The position numbers were made by a program, and so were the translations under genes. From contig JABZGZ010000016.1 in NCBI GenBank assembly GCA_015259105.1, positions 1-21,157 of the forward strand: a stretch of DNA of 21,157 nt. Direction: 5' to 3'. The notes under the pieces are model-generated. The model ran no database searches, was not told where the DNA came from, and was given only the letters and a program-made list of their open reading frames with translations. Of the stretch, positions 13,544 to 21,155 are shown one piece after another. Source of the stretch: Atopobium sp. (lineage in GTDB: Bacteria > Actinomycetota > Coriobacteriia > Coriobacteriales > Atopobiaceae). Each line of letters starts with the position of its first letter. Positions within the stretch are counted from its first letter, which is position 1.

Positions 13544-14734
13544 ATGCCTAAACGTGTTTTTGTAGTTGTTCTTGATAGTTTTGGCATCGGCGAAGAGCCT
13601 GATGCGGCGGCGTACGGAGACGAGGGTAGCAATACCCTTTGTGCATGCGCAACAAGTGGTGTTCTTAATATCCCAAATATGACAAAGCTGGGCCTTCTTA
13701 ATATTGATGGCGCGCTTGATACCGTGTATGACGTTGATTTGAAGCCAATTGAGTCTCCCGAGGGTGCATACGCTCGTATGCAGGAGAAATCCGCTGGTAA
13801 AGACACTACGGTTGGTCACTGGGAGATGGCAGGCGTCATTTCTCCAAAGAAGTTCCCAACCTACCCTGATGGTTTTCCACAGGAGGTCATTGAGGAGTTT
13901 GAGCAGAAGACGGGCCGTAAGGTTCTCTGCAATAAGCCTTACTCCGGAACCGATGTTATTAGAGACTTTGGTAAAGAGCACGTAGAGACTGGTGCTCTGA
14001 TTGTCTATACCTCAGCAGATTCTGTTTTCCAGATTGCTGCTCATGAGGACGTGGTAAGTCCCGAGAAACTCTATGAATATTGCCGCATTGCGCGCGAGAT
14101 TCTGCAGGGTGAGCACGGTGTTGCTCGCGTTATTGCTCGTCCTTTTGAGGGGGAGTGGCCATACCAGCGCACTTCTCGCCGTCATGACTTCTCGCTTGAG
14201 CCAACAGGTCTAACTATGCTTGATCGCCTTAAAGAGAACGGCTTAGACGTTCTTTCTATTGGCAAGATTTATGACATCTTTGCTCACAGTGGCATGACTG
14301 AGTTTGAGTTCACTACCTGCAACGCAGACGGAATTCAGAAGACTATTGAGGCTACCAGCAAAGACTTCAACGGTCTGTGCTTCACCAACCTTGTTGATAC
14401 CGACATGATTTACGGTCACCGTAACGACCCTGTGGGATACTCCAACGCTCTTTCTTATTTTGACGAGCGCATTCCTCAAATTATTGAGGGCCTTCGTGAG
14501 GATGACCTGTTCATTATCACCGCAGATCATGGCTGTGACCCGGTAACACCATCTACTGATCACTCTCGTGAGTACGTGCCACTGCTTATCACGGGTCCAA
14601 AGGTCAAGCCAAACACCAACCTTGGTACAACCGCCACATTTGCCGATATGGCCGAGACAATCCTTGATTATTTTGGCGTTGAGCAACTTGGTGTTGGAAC
14701 TTCTCACCTGTCAGAGATTCTTAAGGAGAACTAA
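13544..14734 (+). CDS. deoB: Phosphopentomutase
   Basis: DeoB interconverts ribose or deoxyribose 1-phosphate and 5-phosphate, linking nucleoside phosphorolysis to central metabolism. The 396-aa protein has the alkaline-phosphatase-superfamily metal site: VVLDSFGIGEEPDA with Asp11, KDTTVGHWEMAG (86-97) with the phosphate-accepting Thr, NLVDTDMIYGHRND (282-295), TADHGCDP (326-333) and DHSREYVPLL (339-348). I chose ATG 13544 because GGAGGT lies 4-5 nt upstream; the frame stays open upstream but without such a site. Its stop overlaps the deoD start by one base. It begins the rightward nucleoside cluster, divergent from psuK. Confidence 0.97.
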   Translation: MPKRVFVVVLDSFGIGEEPDAAAYGDEGSNTLCACATSGVLNIPNMTKLGLLNIDGALDTVYDVDLKPIESPEGAYARMQEKSAGKDTTVGHWEMAGVISPKKFPTYPDGFPQEVIEEFEQKTGRKVLCNKPYSGTDVIRDFGKEHVETGALIVYTSADSVFQIAAHEDVVSPEKLYEYCRIAREILQGEHGVARVIARPFEGEWPYQRTSRRHDFSLEPTGLTMLDRLKENGLDVLSIGKIYDIFAHSGMTEFEFTTCNADGIQKTIEATSKDFNGLCFTNLVDTDMIYGHRNDPVGYSNALSYFDERIPQIIEGLREDDLFIITADHGCDPVTPSTDHSREYVPLLITGPKVKPNTNLGTTATFADMAETILDYFGVEQLGVGTSHLSEILKEN

Positions 14735-15444
14735 TGGCTACTACCCCAACTCCCCATAACGCTGCTGTTGAGGGCCAGATTGCTAAGACCGTCCTCATGC
14801 CAGGCGATCCTCTGCGCGCTAAGCTTCTTGCAGACACGTATCTGGAGAACGTTGAGCAGTTCAACACCGTTCGCAACATGTTTGGCTACACCGGCACCTA
14901 CAAGGGACAGCCAGTCTCCGTTATGGGTTCTGGTATGGGTATGCCTTCCATTGGTATTTATTCTTACGAGCTCTTTAATTTCTACGGAGTTGACAATATT
15001 CTCCGCATTGGTAGCGCTGGCGGCCTTGCTCCTGAGGTAAAGCTTAGAGACATTGTTATTGGCATGTCTTCCAGCACTGATTCTAATTATCCATCACAGT
15101 ACGGAATGCCTGGAACCATTGCACCTACCGCAGACTTTGGCCTGTTGAGCAAGGCTATTGCTGGTGCAGAGAAACTGGGTTATCCCGTTCGCGTTGGTAA
15201 TATCCTGGCAAGCGACGTGTTCTATACCGTAAACAACTCGCTTCCAAAATGGGCAAGCATGGATGTTCTTGCCGTTGAGATGGAGTCGGCAGCCCTGTAT
15301 CTCAACGCCATGTACGCCCATAAGCATGCGCTTACGCTGCTAACTATCTCTGATTTGCCTCTTACAGGAGAAGCACTTACTGCTGAAGAGCGTCAGACTA
15401 GTTTTACGCAGATGATGGAGGTTGCTCTTTCTGTTGTTGCTTAA
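14734..15444 (+). CDS. deoD: Purine-nucleoside phosphorylase, DeoD type
   Basis: DeoD cleaves purine (deoxy)nucleosides with phosphate to the base and (deoxy)ribose 1-phosphate, the substrate of DeoB. It has 236 aa, normal for the hexameric bacterial class. LMPGDPLRAK (21-30) begins the phosphate site. GSGMGMPSIGIYSYEL, RIGSAGGL and AVEMESAALY follow. Near the end ISDLPLTGEALTAEERQ contains the Asp and Arg that act on the purine in E. coli DeoD. The usual ISDH is ISDL here, keeping the Asp. The start overlaps the deoB stop (TAATG), so the two are coupled. Confidence 0.96.
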   Translation: MATTPTPHNAAVEGQIAKTVLMPGDPLRAKLLADTYLENVEQFNTVRNMFGYTGTYKGQPVSVMGSGMGMPSIGIYSYELFNFYGVDNILRIGSAGGLAPEVKLRDIVIGMSSSTDSNYPSQYGMPGTIAPTADFGLLSKAIAGAEKLGYPVRVGNILASDVFYTVNNSLPKWASMDVLAVEMESAALYLNAMYAHKHALTLLTISDLPLTGEALTAEERQTSFTQMMEVALSVVA

Positions 15445-15607
15445 GGCATTTGTTGCGTAAAGCATCGCAGATAGGCAGTTTGCCATTGCTGTTTGTTTTG
15501 GAACCATGCGGATTTTCCGCTTAAGTTAGGGGAGTTTGGTCAACTTCTCATAAAGATCCAGCGTACAAGCTGGACGTTCCCGCCACATGAGGTAAGGAGA
15601 GCACGGA
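15445..15607 (+). promoter_or_regulatory. Leader between deoD and the BMP lipoprotein gene, with two hairpins
   Basis: The 163-nt gap holds two short hairpins: GCGGA/TCCGC (15508-15520, 3-nt loop) and TCCAGC/GCTGGA (15557-15574, 6-nt loop). The second ends about 20 nt before the ribosome binding site AAGGAG (15595-15600). Neither has a T tract. No riboswitch class was recognised and no clear promoter was found, though one may lie here. Confidence 0.4.
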
Positions 15608-16681
15608 ATGAACAAGAACGTTTCTCGTCGTAGTTTTGTGACCGGCGCAACCGGCGTTGGCGCATTTGCAGCACTTGCAGGTCTTGCAGGCTGCAACCAG
15701 AAGAAGGACGATGGTGGCCAGAAGGCATCAGGTGAGAAGAAAAAGAAGCTCACCATGGTTACCGATACCGGCGGTGTCAATGACCAGTCCTTTAACCAGT
15801 CCGCTTGGGAGGGCATGACCGAGCTCAAGGACAAGAACGGCTGGGATGTCAGCTACCTTGAGTCCAAGCAGGATTCCGATTACGCAACCAACCTTGATAA
15901 GGCTGTTGACGCTGAGTCCGACCTTGTTTGGGGCGTTGGCTTTGCTATGGCAGACGCAACTCTTAAGGCTGCTAAGGACAATCCAAACACCCAGTTTGCT
16001 ATCATCGACAACGGCAACGATTCTCAGGTTTCTAACTTCACGGGCGTTATGTTCCGCGCTCAGGAGCCTTCCTTTGTTGTTGGCTACATTGCTGCTCGCA
16101 CCACAAAGACTGGCAAGGTTGGCTTTGTTGGCGGCATTTCTTCCGCACTTATCGACCAGTTTGAGTATGGTTACCGCGGCGGTGTTGCTTATGCAAACAA
16201 GGAGAAGGGCACCAACGTTGAGATTTCTGCACAGTATGCAGAGTCCTTCTCTGACGCAGCAAAGGGCAAGGCTATTGCTAACTCCATGTACTCCGATGGT
16301 TGCGACATTGTCTTCCACGCTGCTGGTGGTGTAGGAACCGGCGTTATTGAGGCAGCTAAGGACGCAAACAAGCTTGCTATCGGCGTTGACCGTGACCAGG
16401 CATATCTTGCTCCAGAGAACGTTCTGACCTCCGCTCTTAAGCGCGTCAACGTTGCTATCGTTGAGATTTCCGAGAAGATCCTGAAGGACGGCCAGAAGGG
16501 CGGCACTACTGTTTCCCTGGGCGCTTCCGAGGACGCTGTCGGAATTGCTGAGGATCACCACCTCATGGGCGAGGACACCTACAAGGCAGCTACTGACCTT
16601 CTCGACAAGATCAAGGCTGGCTCCGTTGTTCCTCCTGCAAGCAAGGACGACCTGGACAAGTTTGTTAAGTCTTTGAGCTAA
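15608..16681 (+). CDS. bmpA: BMP-family nucleoside-binding lipoprotein (ABC transporter substrate-binding protein)
   Basis: This is the extracellular binding component of a nucleoside importer, of the BmpA/PnrA(TmpC)/YufN type (357 aa). The N-terminus NVSRRSF followed by a hydrophobic stretch and the lipobox LAGC (Cys29) indicates a lipoprotein probably exported folded by the Tat system. After a Lys-rich linker (31-47), the domain starts with MVTDTGGVNDQSFNQSAWEG (50-69), the family's ligand-site signature. ESKQDSDYATNL, LVWGVGFAMAD, GVMFRAQEPSFVVGY and AIGVDRDQ (257-264) follow. The start ATG 15608 has AAGGAG 7 nt upstream. It lies directly before the ATPase and permease genes. The symbol follows the Lactococcus naming for an orthologous-looking system. 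Confidence 0.93.
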   Translation: MNKNVSRRSFVTGATGVGAFAALAGLAGCNQKKDDGGQKASGEKKKKLTMVTDTGGVNDQSFNQSAWEGMTELKDKNGWDVSYLESKQDSDYATNLDKAVDAESDLVWGVGFAMADATLKAAKDNPNTQFAIIDNGNDSQVSNFTGVMFRAQEPSFVVGYIAARTTKTGKVGFVGGISSALIDQFEYGYRGGVAYANKEKGTNVEISAQYAESFSDAAKGKAIANSMYSDGCDIVFHAAGGVGTGVIEAAKDANKLAIGVDRDQAYLAPENVLTSALKRVNVAIVEISEKILKDGQKGGTTVSLGASEDAVGIAEDHHLMGEDTYKAATDLLDKIKAGSVVPPASKDDLDKFVKSLS

Positions 16682-16686
16682 GCTCT

Positions 16687-16703
16687 GGCTTAGTTTCTAA
16701 GCC
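16687..16703 (+). other. Short hairpin after the BMP gene stop codon
   Basis: GGCTTAG (16687-16693) and CTAAGCC (16697-16703) form a 7-bp stem with a TTT loop, 5 nt after the stop codon. It is followed by TTAGGGTTTCTC rather than a clean T tract. It could attenuate read-through or protect the 3' end of the lipoprotein mRNA. Confidence 0.55.
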
Positions 16704-16706
16704 TTA

Positions 16707-16724
16707 GGGTTTCTCGCCAGATGG
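16707..16724 (+). repeat. Copy 3 of dispersed intergenic motif GGGTTTCTCGCCAGATGG
   Basis: This is the reference copy. Its first 15 nt equal the minus strand at 145-159, and all 18 nt match the minus strand at 2557-2574 with one difference. It lies between the BMP gene and the ATPase gene, between two hairpins. Confidence 0.65.
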
Positions 16725-16769
16725 TTTTGACCTCTGACAGGCCCAAAGGCTGATGAGTTTGGATTTGCT

Positions 16770-16799
16770 GGTGAGGGGTGCTCTTTGGCGCTCCTCACC
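16770..16799 (+). other. Stable 13-bp intercistronic hairpin before the ABC ATPase gene
   Basis: Positions 16770-16782 pair with 16787-16799 (seven Watson-Crick pairs at the base, then a mix including three G-U pairs) around the loop CTTT. No T tract follows. A hairpin between a binding-protein gene and its transporter genes is a common way to raise the lipoprotein mRNA level over the rest, which is my inference here. Confidence 0.6.
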
Positions 16800-16827
16800 T
16801 CTCGCAAGTGTGTAAAGGAGGTGGCTC

Positions 16828-18357
16828 GTGGAAGTCAGTTCGGATTACGCTGTTCAGATGCATGGCATTACCAAAGTTTTTGGATCGTTTAAAGCTCTTG
16901 ACGCCGTAGACCTTAACGTGCGCAAGCAAACTGTCCACGCCATTTTAGGAGAGAACGGCGCAGGTAAAAGTACGCTCATGAACGTACTGTATGGCCTGTA
17001 TTCTGCTGATGAGGGCGAGGTTTACCTCAACGGAGAGCGTGTATCCATTTCTGGCCCAAACGATGCTATCGCTCACGGTATTGGTATGGTTCACCAGCAC
17101 TTTATGTTGGTCGAGAACTTTACTGTTACAGAAAATATTGTTTTGGGCAACGAGGTCACCACGGCCGGTGGCGTCCTTGATCCAAAGCGAGCTCGCGAGA
17201 AGGTCCTGGAGATTGTTGAGGAATACGGCTTTGACGTAGACCCTGACGCCAAGATTGAAGACATTTCTGTTGGTATGCAGCAGCGTGTTGAGATTTTGAA
17301 GGCCCTGTATCGCGGTGCTGATACGCTGATTCTTGATGAGCCTACGGCAGTACTTACGCCACAGGAGATTGAGAAGCTTATTCAGATCATGCATGACCTG
17401 GTAAGCAAAGGTAAAACCATCATTGTTATTACGCACAAGCTTAAAGAGATTATGTCTTCTGCTGACGAGTGCACTATTATTCGTCGCGGTAAGTACATGA
17501 GCACCGTTGATGTCTCCAAGACATCCGAGACTGAGCTTGCAACACTTATGGTAGGTAGAAACGTTAACCTGCATGTAGAAAAGAAGCCAGCAACTCCTGG
17601 TGAGGTTGTTCTTTCTATTAAGGACCTCCACGTCAGGGACGAGCGTGGCATTGAGCAGGTAAACGGTTTTAATTTGGATATTCGTGCCGGCGAGATTGTT
17701 GGTCTTGCAGGTATTGACGGCAACGGCCAGAAAGAACTTGCCGATGCCATAGACGCACTGGTCAAACCTGAGTCGGGCACCATTACCGTTAAAGGTGAAG
17801 AGATTCAGGGCACAACCCCTAAAACGGTCATTGACCATGCAGTTGCAACTATTCCTTCAGACCGCCATCGTTGGGGTCTGGTTCTGCCCTTTACCGTTGC
17901 CGAGAACATGGTGCTTGAGCGCCACAACGAGGAGACCTTTGGTAAGGGCATTGCGCTTGACCTGGCAAAGATAAAAGAATTCTCTCAGAAGCTTATTGAT
18001 GAGTTTGATATTCGTCCTGCAGAGTGCGCAGAGCATCAGGCGGTGGGACTTTCCGGCGGCAATCAGCAGAAAGTTATTATTGCCCGTGAGGTTTCTTCCA
18101 ACCCAGACGTCCTCATTGCCATTCAGCCAACGCGCGGTCTTGACGTTGGTGCTATTGAGTTTGTTCACAAAGCGCTTATTCGCGAGAGGGACCGTGGAGC
18201 AGCAATTTTGCTGATTTCCTTTGAGCTGGACGAGATTATGGACGTTGCCGATAAGATGGCAATTATTTACGCCGGCAAGAATGTTGGCGAGTTTGACCAA
18301 GGTACTATCACTGAAGAGCAGGCTGGCCTGCTGATGGCAGGAGGTGACGCCGAGTGA
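16828..18357 (+). CDS. nupA: Nucleoside ABC transporter, ATP-binding protein (tandem ABC domains)
   Basis: This energy-coupling subunit (509 aa) has two ABC domains in one chain, as in ribose/nucleoside (carbohydrate uptake type 2) importers. Domain 1 is canonical: Walker A GENGAGKST (41-49), signature ISVGMQQRVEI (146-156), Walker B LILDEPT (167-173) and switch His203. In domain 2 the Walker A is degenerate (AGIDGNGQKEL, 294-304), the signature LSGGNQQKV (408-416) is intact and Walker B reads LIAIQPTRGLD. This asymmetry is usual in the family. The start is GTG 16828 after AAAGGAGGT. Its end overlaps the first permease start by 4 nt (GTGA). Symbol by analogy with Lactococcus NupA; Bacillus NupO/YufO is equivalent. 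Confidence 0.94.
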   Translation: MEVSSDYAVQMHGITKVFGSFKALDAVDLNVRKQTVHAILGENGAGKSTLMNVLYGLYSADEGEVYLNGERVSISGPNDAIAHGIGMVHQHFMLVENFTVTENIVLGNEVTTAGGVLDPKRAREKVLEIVEEYGFDVDPDAKIEDISVGMQQRVEILKALYRGADTLILDEPTAVLTPQEIEKLIQIMHDLVSKGKTIIVITHKLKEIMSSADECTIIRRGKYMSTVDVSKTSETELATLMVGRNVNLHVEKKPATPGEVVLSIKDLHVRDERGIEQVNGFNLDIRAGEIVGLAGIDGNGQKELADAIDALVKPESGTITVKGEEIQGTTPKTVIDHAVATIPSDRHRWGLVLPFTVAENMVLERHNEETFGKGIALDLAKIKEFSQKLIDEFDIRPAECAEHQAVGLSGGNQQKVIIAREVSSNPDVLIAIQPTRGLDVGAIEFVHKALIRERDRGAAILLISFELDEIMDVADKMAIIYAGKNVGEFDQGTITEEQAGLLMAGGDAE

Positions 18358-19556
18358 GTACGCTTACAAAGATAATGAGAAAACCCATTACGTCAGCAAT
18401 TGTTGCTATTTTTGTTGGCCTGTTGGTTGCTTCTATTATTTTGGTTGTTGCAGGTTATGATCCTATCAGCTCGTTTGAGGCACTTATTGGCGGCATGGTA
18501 GGTAAGCCAAAATACATTTCTAACGTCATTATTAAGGCAACACCTCTGCTCTTTACGGGTATTGCCGTTGCCTTTGCATTCCGCGTTGGTCTCTTTAACA
18601 TTGGCGCTGAGGGTCAGTACATTGTTGGTACCATCCTGGCCGTTATTGTTGGCTACAGCCTTGACCTTCCTCCTGTGCTGCAGATTCCTGTAGTTGTTTT
18701 GGTAGGTACCGCAGGCGGAGCAGGTATTGGCGCCATCATTGGATGGCTTAAAGCCCAGTTTGGCATCAACGAGGTTATTACCAGCATTATGTTTAACTGG
18801 ATCAGCCTCTACCTCTGCAACTTTGTGGTCTCTCTTCCACAGTTCCACCAGCCAAACTCAACATCTTCGTACCCCATTAATGAGTCCGGTTATACCACGC
18901 TGTTCTATGGTATGAAGAATTCCGAGGACGGCGCTGAGGCAATTCGCAATATCCCTGTTATTGGTGACGCTATTATGCGTACCGATGTAAACATTGGTAT
19001 TTTTGTTGCTATTTTCGCAGCTATCTTCATTGGCTGGCTGCTTATGCGTACCAAGGTTGGTTATGAGATGCGCGCTGTTGGTTTTAACCGCGATGCTGCT
19101 CAGTTTACCGGCATCAACGTTAAGAAGAACCTCACACTTTGCATGGCTATTTCTGGTGCACTCTGCGGACTTGCAGGCGCTCTAACCATCACCGGCATTG
19201 CTCCTCACAGTATTGCAACGCTGGCAGCATTTGAGAACAACGGCTTTAACGGTCTGTCCGTTGCGTTTATCGCTAACTGTAATCCTGTGGCATGTATTCC
19301 TGCATCCTTCCTGTTTGCTGGTCTTCTTTATGGTGGCCAGACTGTTCAGCAGGTTGTTGGTGCACCTTCCGAGATTATCAACATTGTTATTGGTACCATC
19401 GTGTTCTTTATGGCTCTGGGCGGCGTTATTCCAATGCTTGCCGACCGTCTTGATCACAAGCGTGCCCAGAAGGCTAAGGAAGAAGAGGCAAAGCTTGCTG
19501 CTCAAGTGAGTGATGCGTCCGACCCATCTCAGGAGGAGGCAAACAATGCTCACTAA
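18354..19556 (+). CDS. nupB: Nucleoside ABC transporter permease 1
   Basis: This integral membrane protein (400 aa) is of the BPD_transp_2 family and forms half of the import channel. A first TM segment (13-33) is followed by several more. The hallmark GLFNIGAEGQ (79-88) and NEVITSIMFNW lie in the core. The loop with VGYEMRAVGFNRDAAQFTG is the likely coupling helix region for the ATPase. The last 35 or so residues form a charged, cytoplasmic Lys/Glu/Ala-rich tail. It starts with GTG 18354, inside the ATPase stop, so it is translationally coupled. The next permease begins 11 nt before its stop. Nucleosides are the likely cargo, judged from the BMP protein and the neighbouring deo and cdd genes. 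Confidence 0.93.
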   Translation: MSTLTKIMRKPITSAIVAIFVGLLVASIILVVAGYDPISSFEALIGGMVGKPKYISNVIIKATPLLFTGIAVAFAFRVGLFNIGAEGQYIVGTILAVIVGYSLDLPPVLQIPVVVLVGTAGGAGIGAIIGWLKAQFGINEVITSIMFNWISLYLCNFVVSLPQFHQPNSTSSYPINESGYTTLFYGMKNSEDGAEAIRNIPVIGDAIMRTDVNIGIFVAIFAAIFIGWLLMRTKVGYEMRAVGFNRDAAQFTGINVKKNLTLCMAISGALCGLAGALTITGIAPHSIATLAAFENNGFNGLSVAFIANCNPVACIPASFLFAGLLYGGQTVQQVVGAPSEIINIVIGTIVFFMALGGVIPMLADRLDHKRAQKAKEEEAKLAAQVSDASDPSQEEANNAH

Positions 19557-20469
19557 CCTGATTCTTCTTGTTTCCGTTACCCTCATGTACTCGACACCTC
19601 TTATTTTTGGTGCTCTGGGCGGCGTTGTCTCCGAGCGCTCCGGTGTTGTCAACATTGGTATTGAGGGCATGATGGGTGTTGGTGCTTTTGCAGGTGTTGC
19701 AGGCAGCTACCTCACCGGAAACCCTTGGATTGGCTTCCTTTGTGCAGGTATTGCAGGCGGTCTTATTGCGCTTTTGCACGCCATGGCATCTATTACGTTT
19801 AACGCTGACCAGACAGTTTCTGGTGTTGCAATTAACCTGCTGGCACCTGGCATTGCTCTGTTTGCCTGCCGTCTTTTGTTTGATGGCGCTGCAATGTCTC
19901 CAGCAGTCACCAAGCTGCCAAAGCTCTTTGGTGAGGGTGCCTTTAACGACACACCTTATTCCAGCTTGAACGTAGACATTACCGTGGTACTTGCATTTTT
20001 AACCGCCCTTCTCGTCTGGTTTGTGCTTTACCGTACCAAGTGGGGCCTGCGTATTCGCTCCGTTGGCGAGCATCCACACGCATCTGAGACGCTGGGTATT
20101 AGCGTTCGTAAGACTCGCTACCTCTGCGTTATTGTTTCTGGTGTGCTTGCAGGATTTGGTGGCGCTTCTGTAACGCTGGCAATTATTTCTCAGTTCACTC
20201 AGACCGCTATTTCTGGTCAGGGCTTTATTGCACTGGCAGCTGTCATCTTTGGTAAGTGGAAGCCTCTGAACACCTACGCAGCTTGCCTGCTCTTTGGCTT
20301 TACCCAGGCACTGGCAATTCTGCTTGGTGGCGGTGCAACTCCAATTCCAAGCCAGATCATTGCAATGCTTCCTTACTTCATCACCATCATTACGCTGGTC
20401 CTCTTTGTTGGTAAATCCGTTGCGCCTAAGGCCGACGGCGTGCCATACATCAAGGGAAGTCGTGCATAA
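19546..20469 (+). CDS. nupC: Nucleoside ABC transporter permease 2
   Basis: This is the second channel subunit (307 aa, BPD_transp_2 family). The sequence SGVVNIGIEGMM (32-43) and GEHPHASETLGI (174-185) are family landmarks, the latter in the probable coupling helix. The protein is very hydrophobic, with about eight or more membrane segments by eye. I chose ATG 19546 because AGGAGGAGG precedes it by about 7 nt; the frame is open further upstream to 19510, but those codons are shadowed by the end of permease 1. It overlaps permease 1 by 11 nt and the cdd start by one base. Confidence 0.93.
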   Translation: MLTNLILLVSVTLMYSTPLIFGALGGVVSERSGVVNIGIEGMMGVGAFAGVAGSYLTGNPWIGFLCAGIAGGLIALLHAMASITFNADQTVSGVAINLLAPGIALFACRLLFDGAAMSPAVTKLPKLFGEGAFNDTPYSSLNVDITVVLAFLTALLVWFVLYRTKWGLRIRSVGEHPHASETLGISVRKTRYLCVIVSGVLAGFGGASVTLAIISQFTQTAISGQGFIALAAVIFGKWKPLNTYAACLLFGFTQALAILLGGGATPIPSQIIAMLPYFITIITLVLFVGKSVAPKADGVPYIKGSRA

Positions 20470-21059
20470 TGGCTGAGGTAGAGGGTTCTTGCCACGTTTC
20501 TAACGAGGCTCTTGTTCAGCTTGCTATTGAGGCGCGTAATCACGCCTATGTGCCGTACTCTCACTATGCTGTTGGAGCTGCGCTTTTGTGCTCCGACGGC
20601 ACCGTGTACGGGGGCGCCAATCTAGAAAACGCTGCGTACACGCCTTCTAACTGCGCCGAACGCACGGCGTTTTTCCGCGCAGTGTTTGAGGGTCGCAGGG
20701 ATTTTGTGGCCATTGCGGTTGTTGGTGGTCCCGAGGGAGAAGCCCCAACAGCTTGGTGCACTCCTTGTGGCGTATGCAGGCAGGTTATTCGCGAGTGGTG
20801 CGATCCTGCGACATTCCGTATTGTGCTGGGCAAGGCAGATGCGGCTCCTCGCGAGTATCTGCTCCAGGACATCTTGCCTATGGGATTTGGTCCCGAGGAC
20901 CTGGGCGAATCCAGCCCTGCAGGTGCATCGTGCGACGACGCCGTGAAGGGCGCCGACGGTAGTCACGAGCACGGTTGCGCGTGCGGGTGTAGCGAGCACG
21001 GCGCGGGCGGCCACGGTTGTGGCTGCGGGTGCAGCGAGCACGGCAAGAGCAACCAGTAA
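20469..21059 (+). CDS. cdd: Cytidine deaminase with duplicated Cys/His-rich C-terminal tail
   Basis: Cdd deaminates cytidine and deoxycytidine to (deoxy)uridine. The zinc site is complete: NCAERT with Cys62 and catalytic Glu64, and PCGVCRQ with Cys100 and Cys103. YSHYAVGAAL (30-39) and GANLENAAY (49-57) bind substrate. The ordinary enzyme is about 130-140 aa. This one has 196. Residues 151-196 form a tail with seven Cys and five His, built from two copies of an 11-residue unit, HGC(A/G)CGCSEHG (168-178 and 182-192). A metal-binding or metallothionein-like role is inferred from composition. ATG 20469 overlaps the permease stop (TAATG). It is the last gene of the nucleoside cluster, before the terminator at 21123. 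Confidence 0.95.
   Translation: MAEVEGSCHVSNEALVQLAIEARNHAYVPYSHYAVGAALLCSDGTVYGGANLENAAYTPSNCAERTAFFRAVFEGRRDFVAIAVVGGPEGEAPTAWCTPCGVCRQVIREWCDPATFRIVLGKADAAPREYLLQDILPMGFGPEDLGESSPAGASCDDAVKGADGSHEHGCACGCSEHGAGGHGCGCGCSEHGKSNQ
20970..21044 (+). repeat. 42-bp-period duplication encoding the Cys/His tail of Cdd
   Basis: 33-nt copies at 20970-21002 and 21012-21044 differ at four positions. Two differences are synonymous TGC/TGT changes in Cys codons; the other two fall in one codon (Ala to Gly). The three Cys and two His of each unit are all kept. This suggests the protein sequence is under selection, so the tail is not a frameshift product. Confidence 0.88.
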
Positions 21060-21122
21060 GCTGCGGTATCAAGCAGCCCGTGCTTTCGGGTGCAGATAAC
21101 CTGGTAGGTTGCATGAAATTGC

Positions 21123-21155
21123 GAGCCGGTAGAGTTTCTCGCTACCGGCTCTTTT
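21123..21155 (+). terminator. Terminator of the nucleoside uptake/salvage cluster
   Basis: GAGCCGGTAG (21123-21132) pairs perfectly with CTACCGGCTC (21142-21151), followed by TTTT at 21152-21155, just before the window edge. The loop contains AGTTTCTCG, resembling the core of the dispersed TTTCTCGCC motif. The 63 nt between cdd and this hairpin hold a smaller hairpin CCCG/CGGG near 21078-21092 and no gene. Confidence 0.85.

Noticed and set aside
15445..15607. Purine or other riboswitch before the nucleoside-binding lipoprotein gene
   Set aside because: Only two simple short hairpins are present, without the conserved junction sequences of the purine riboswitch and without a terminator or sequestering helix.
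16828..18357. Degenerate second Walker A of the ABC ATPase as a loss of function
   Set aside because: Asymmetric nucleotide-binding domains are usual in the tandem-ABC ribose/nucleoside importer family, so this is not evidence of decay.
20922..21059. Frameshift or misassembly as the source of the Cys/His tail of Cdd
   Set aside because: The frame is continuous from the catalytic domain, the two repeat copies keep every Cys and His with synonymous changes, and a normal stop and terminator follow.
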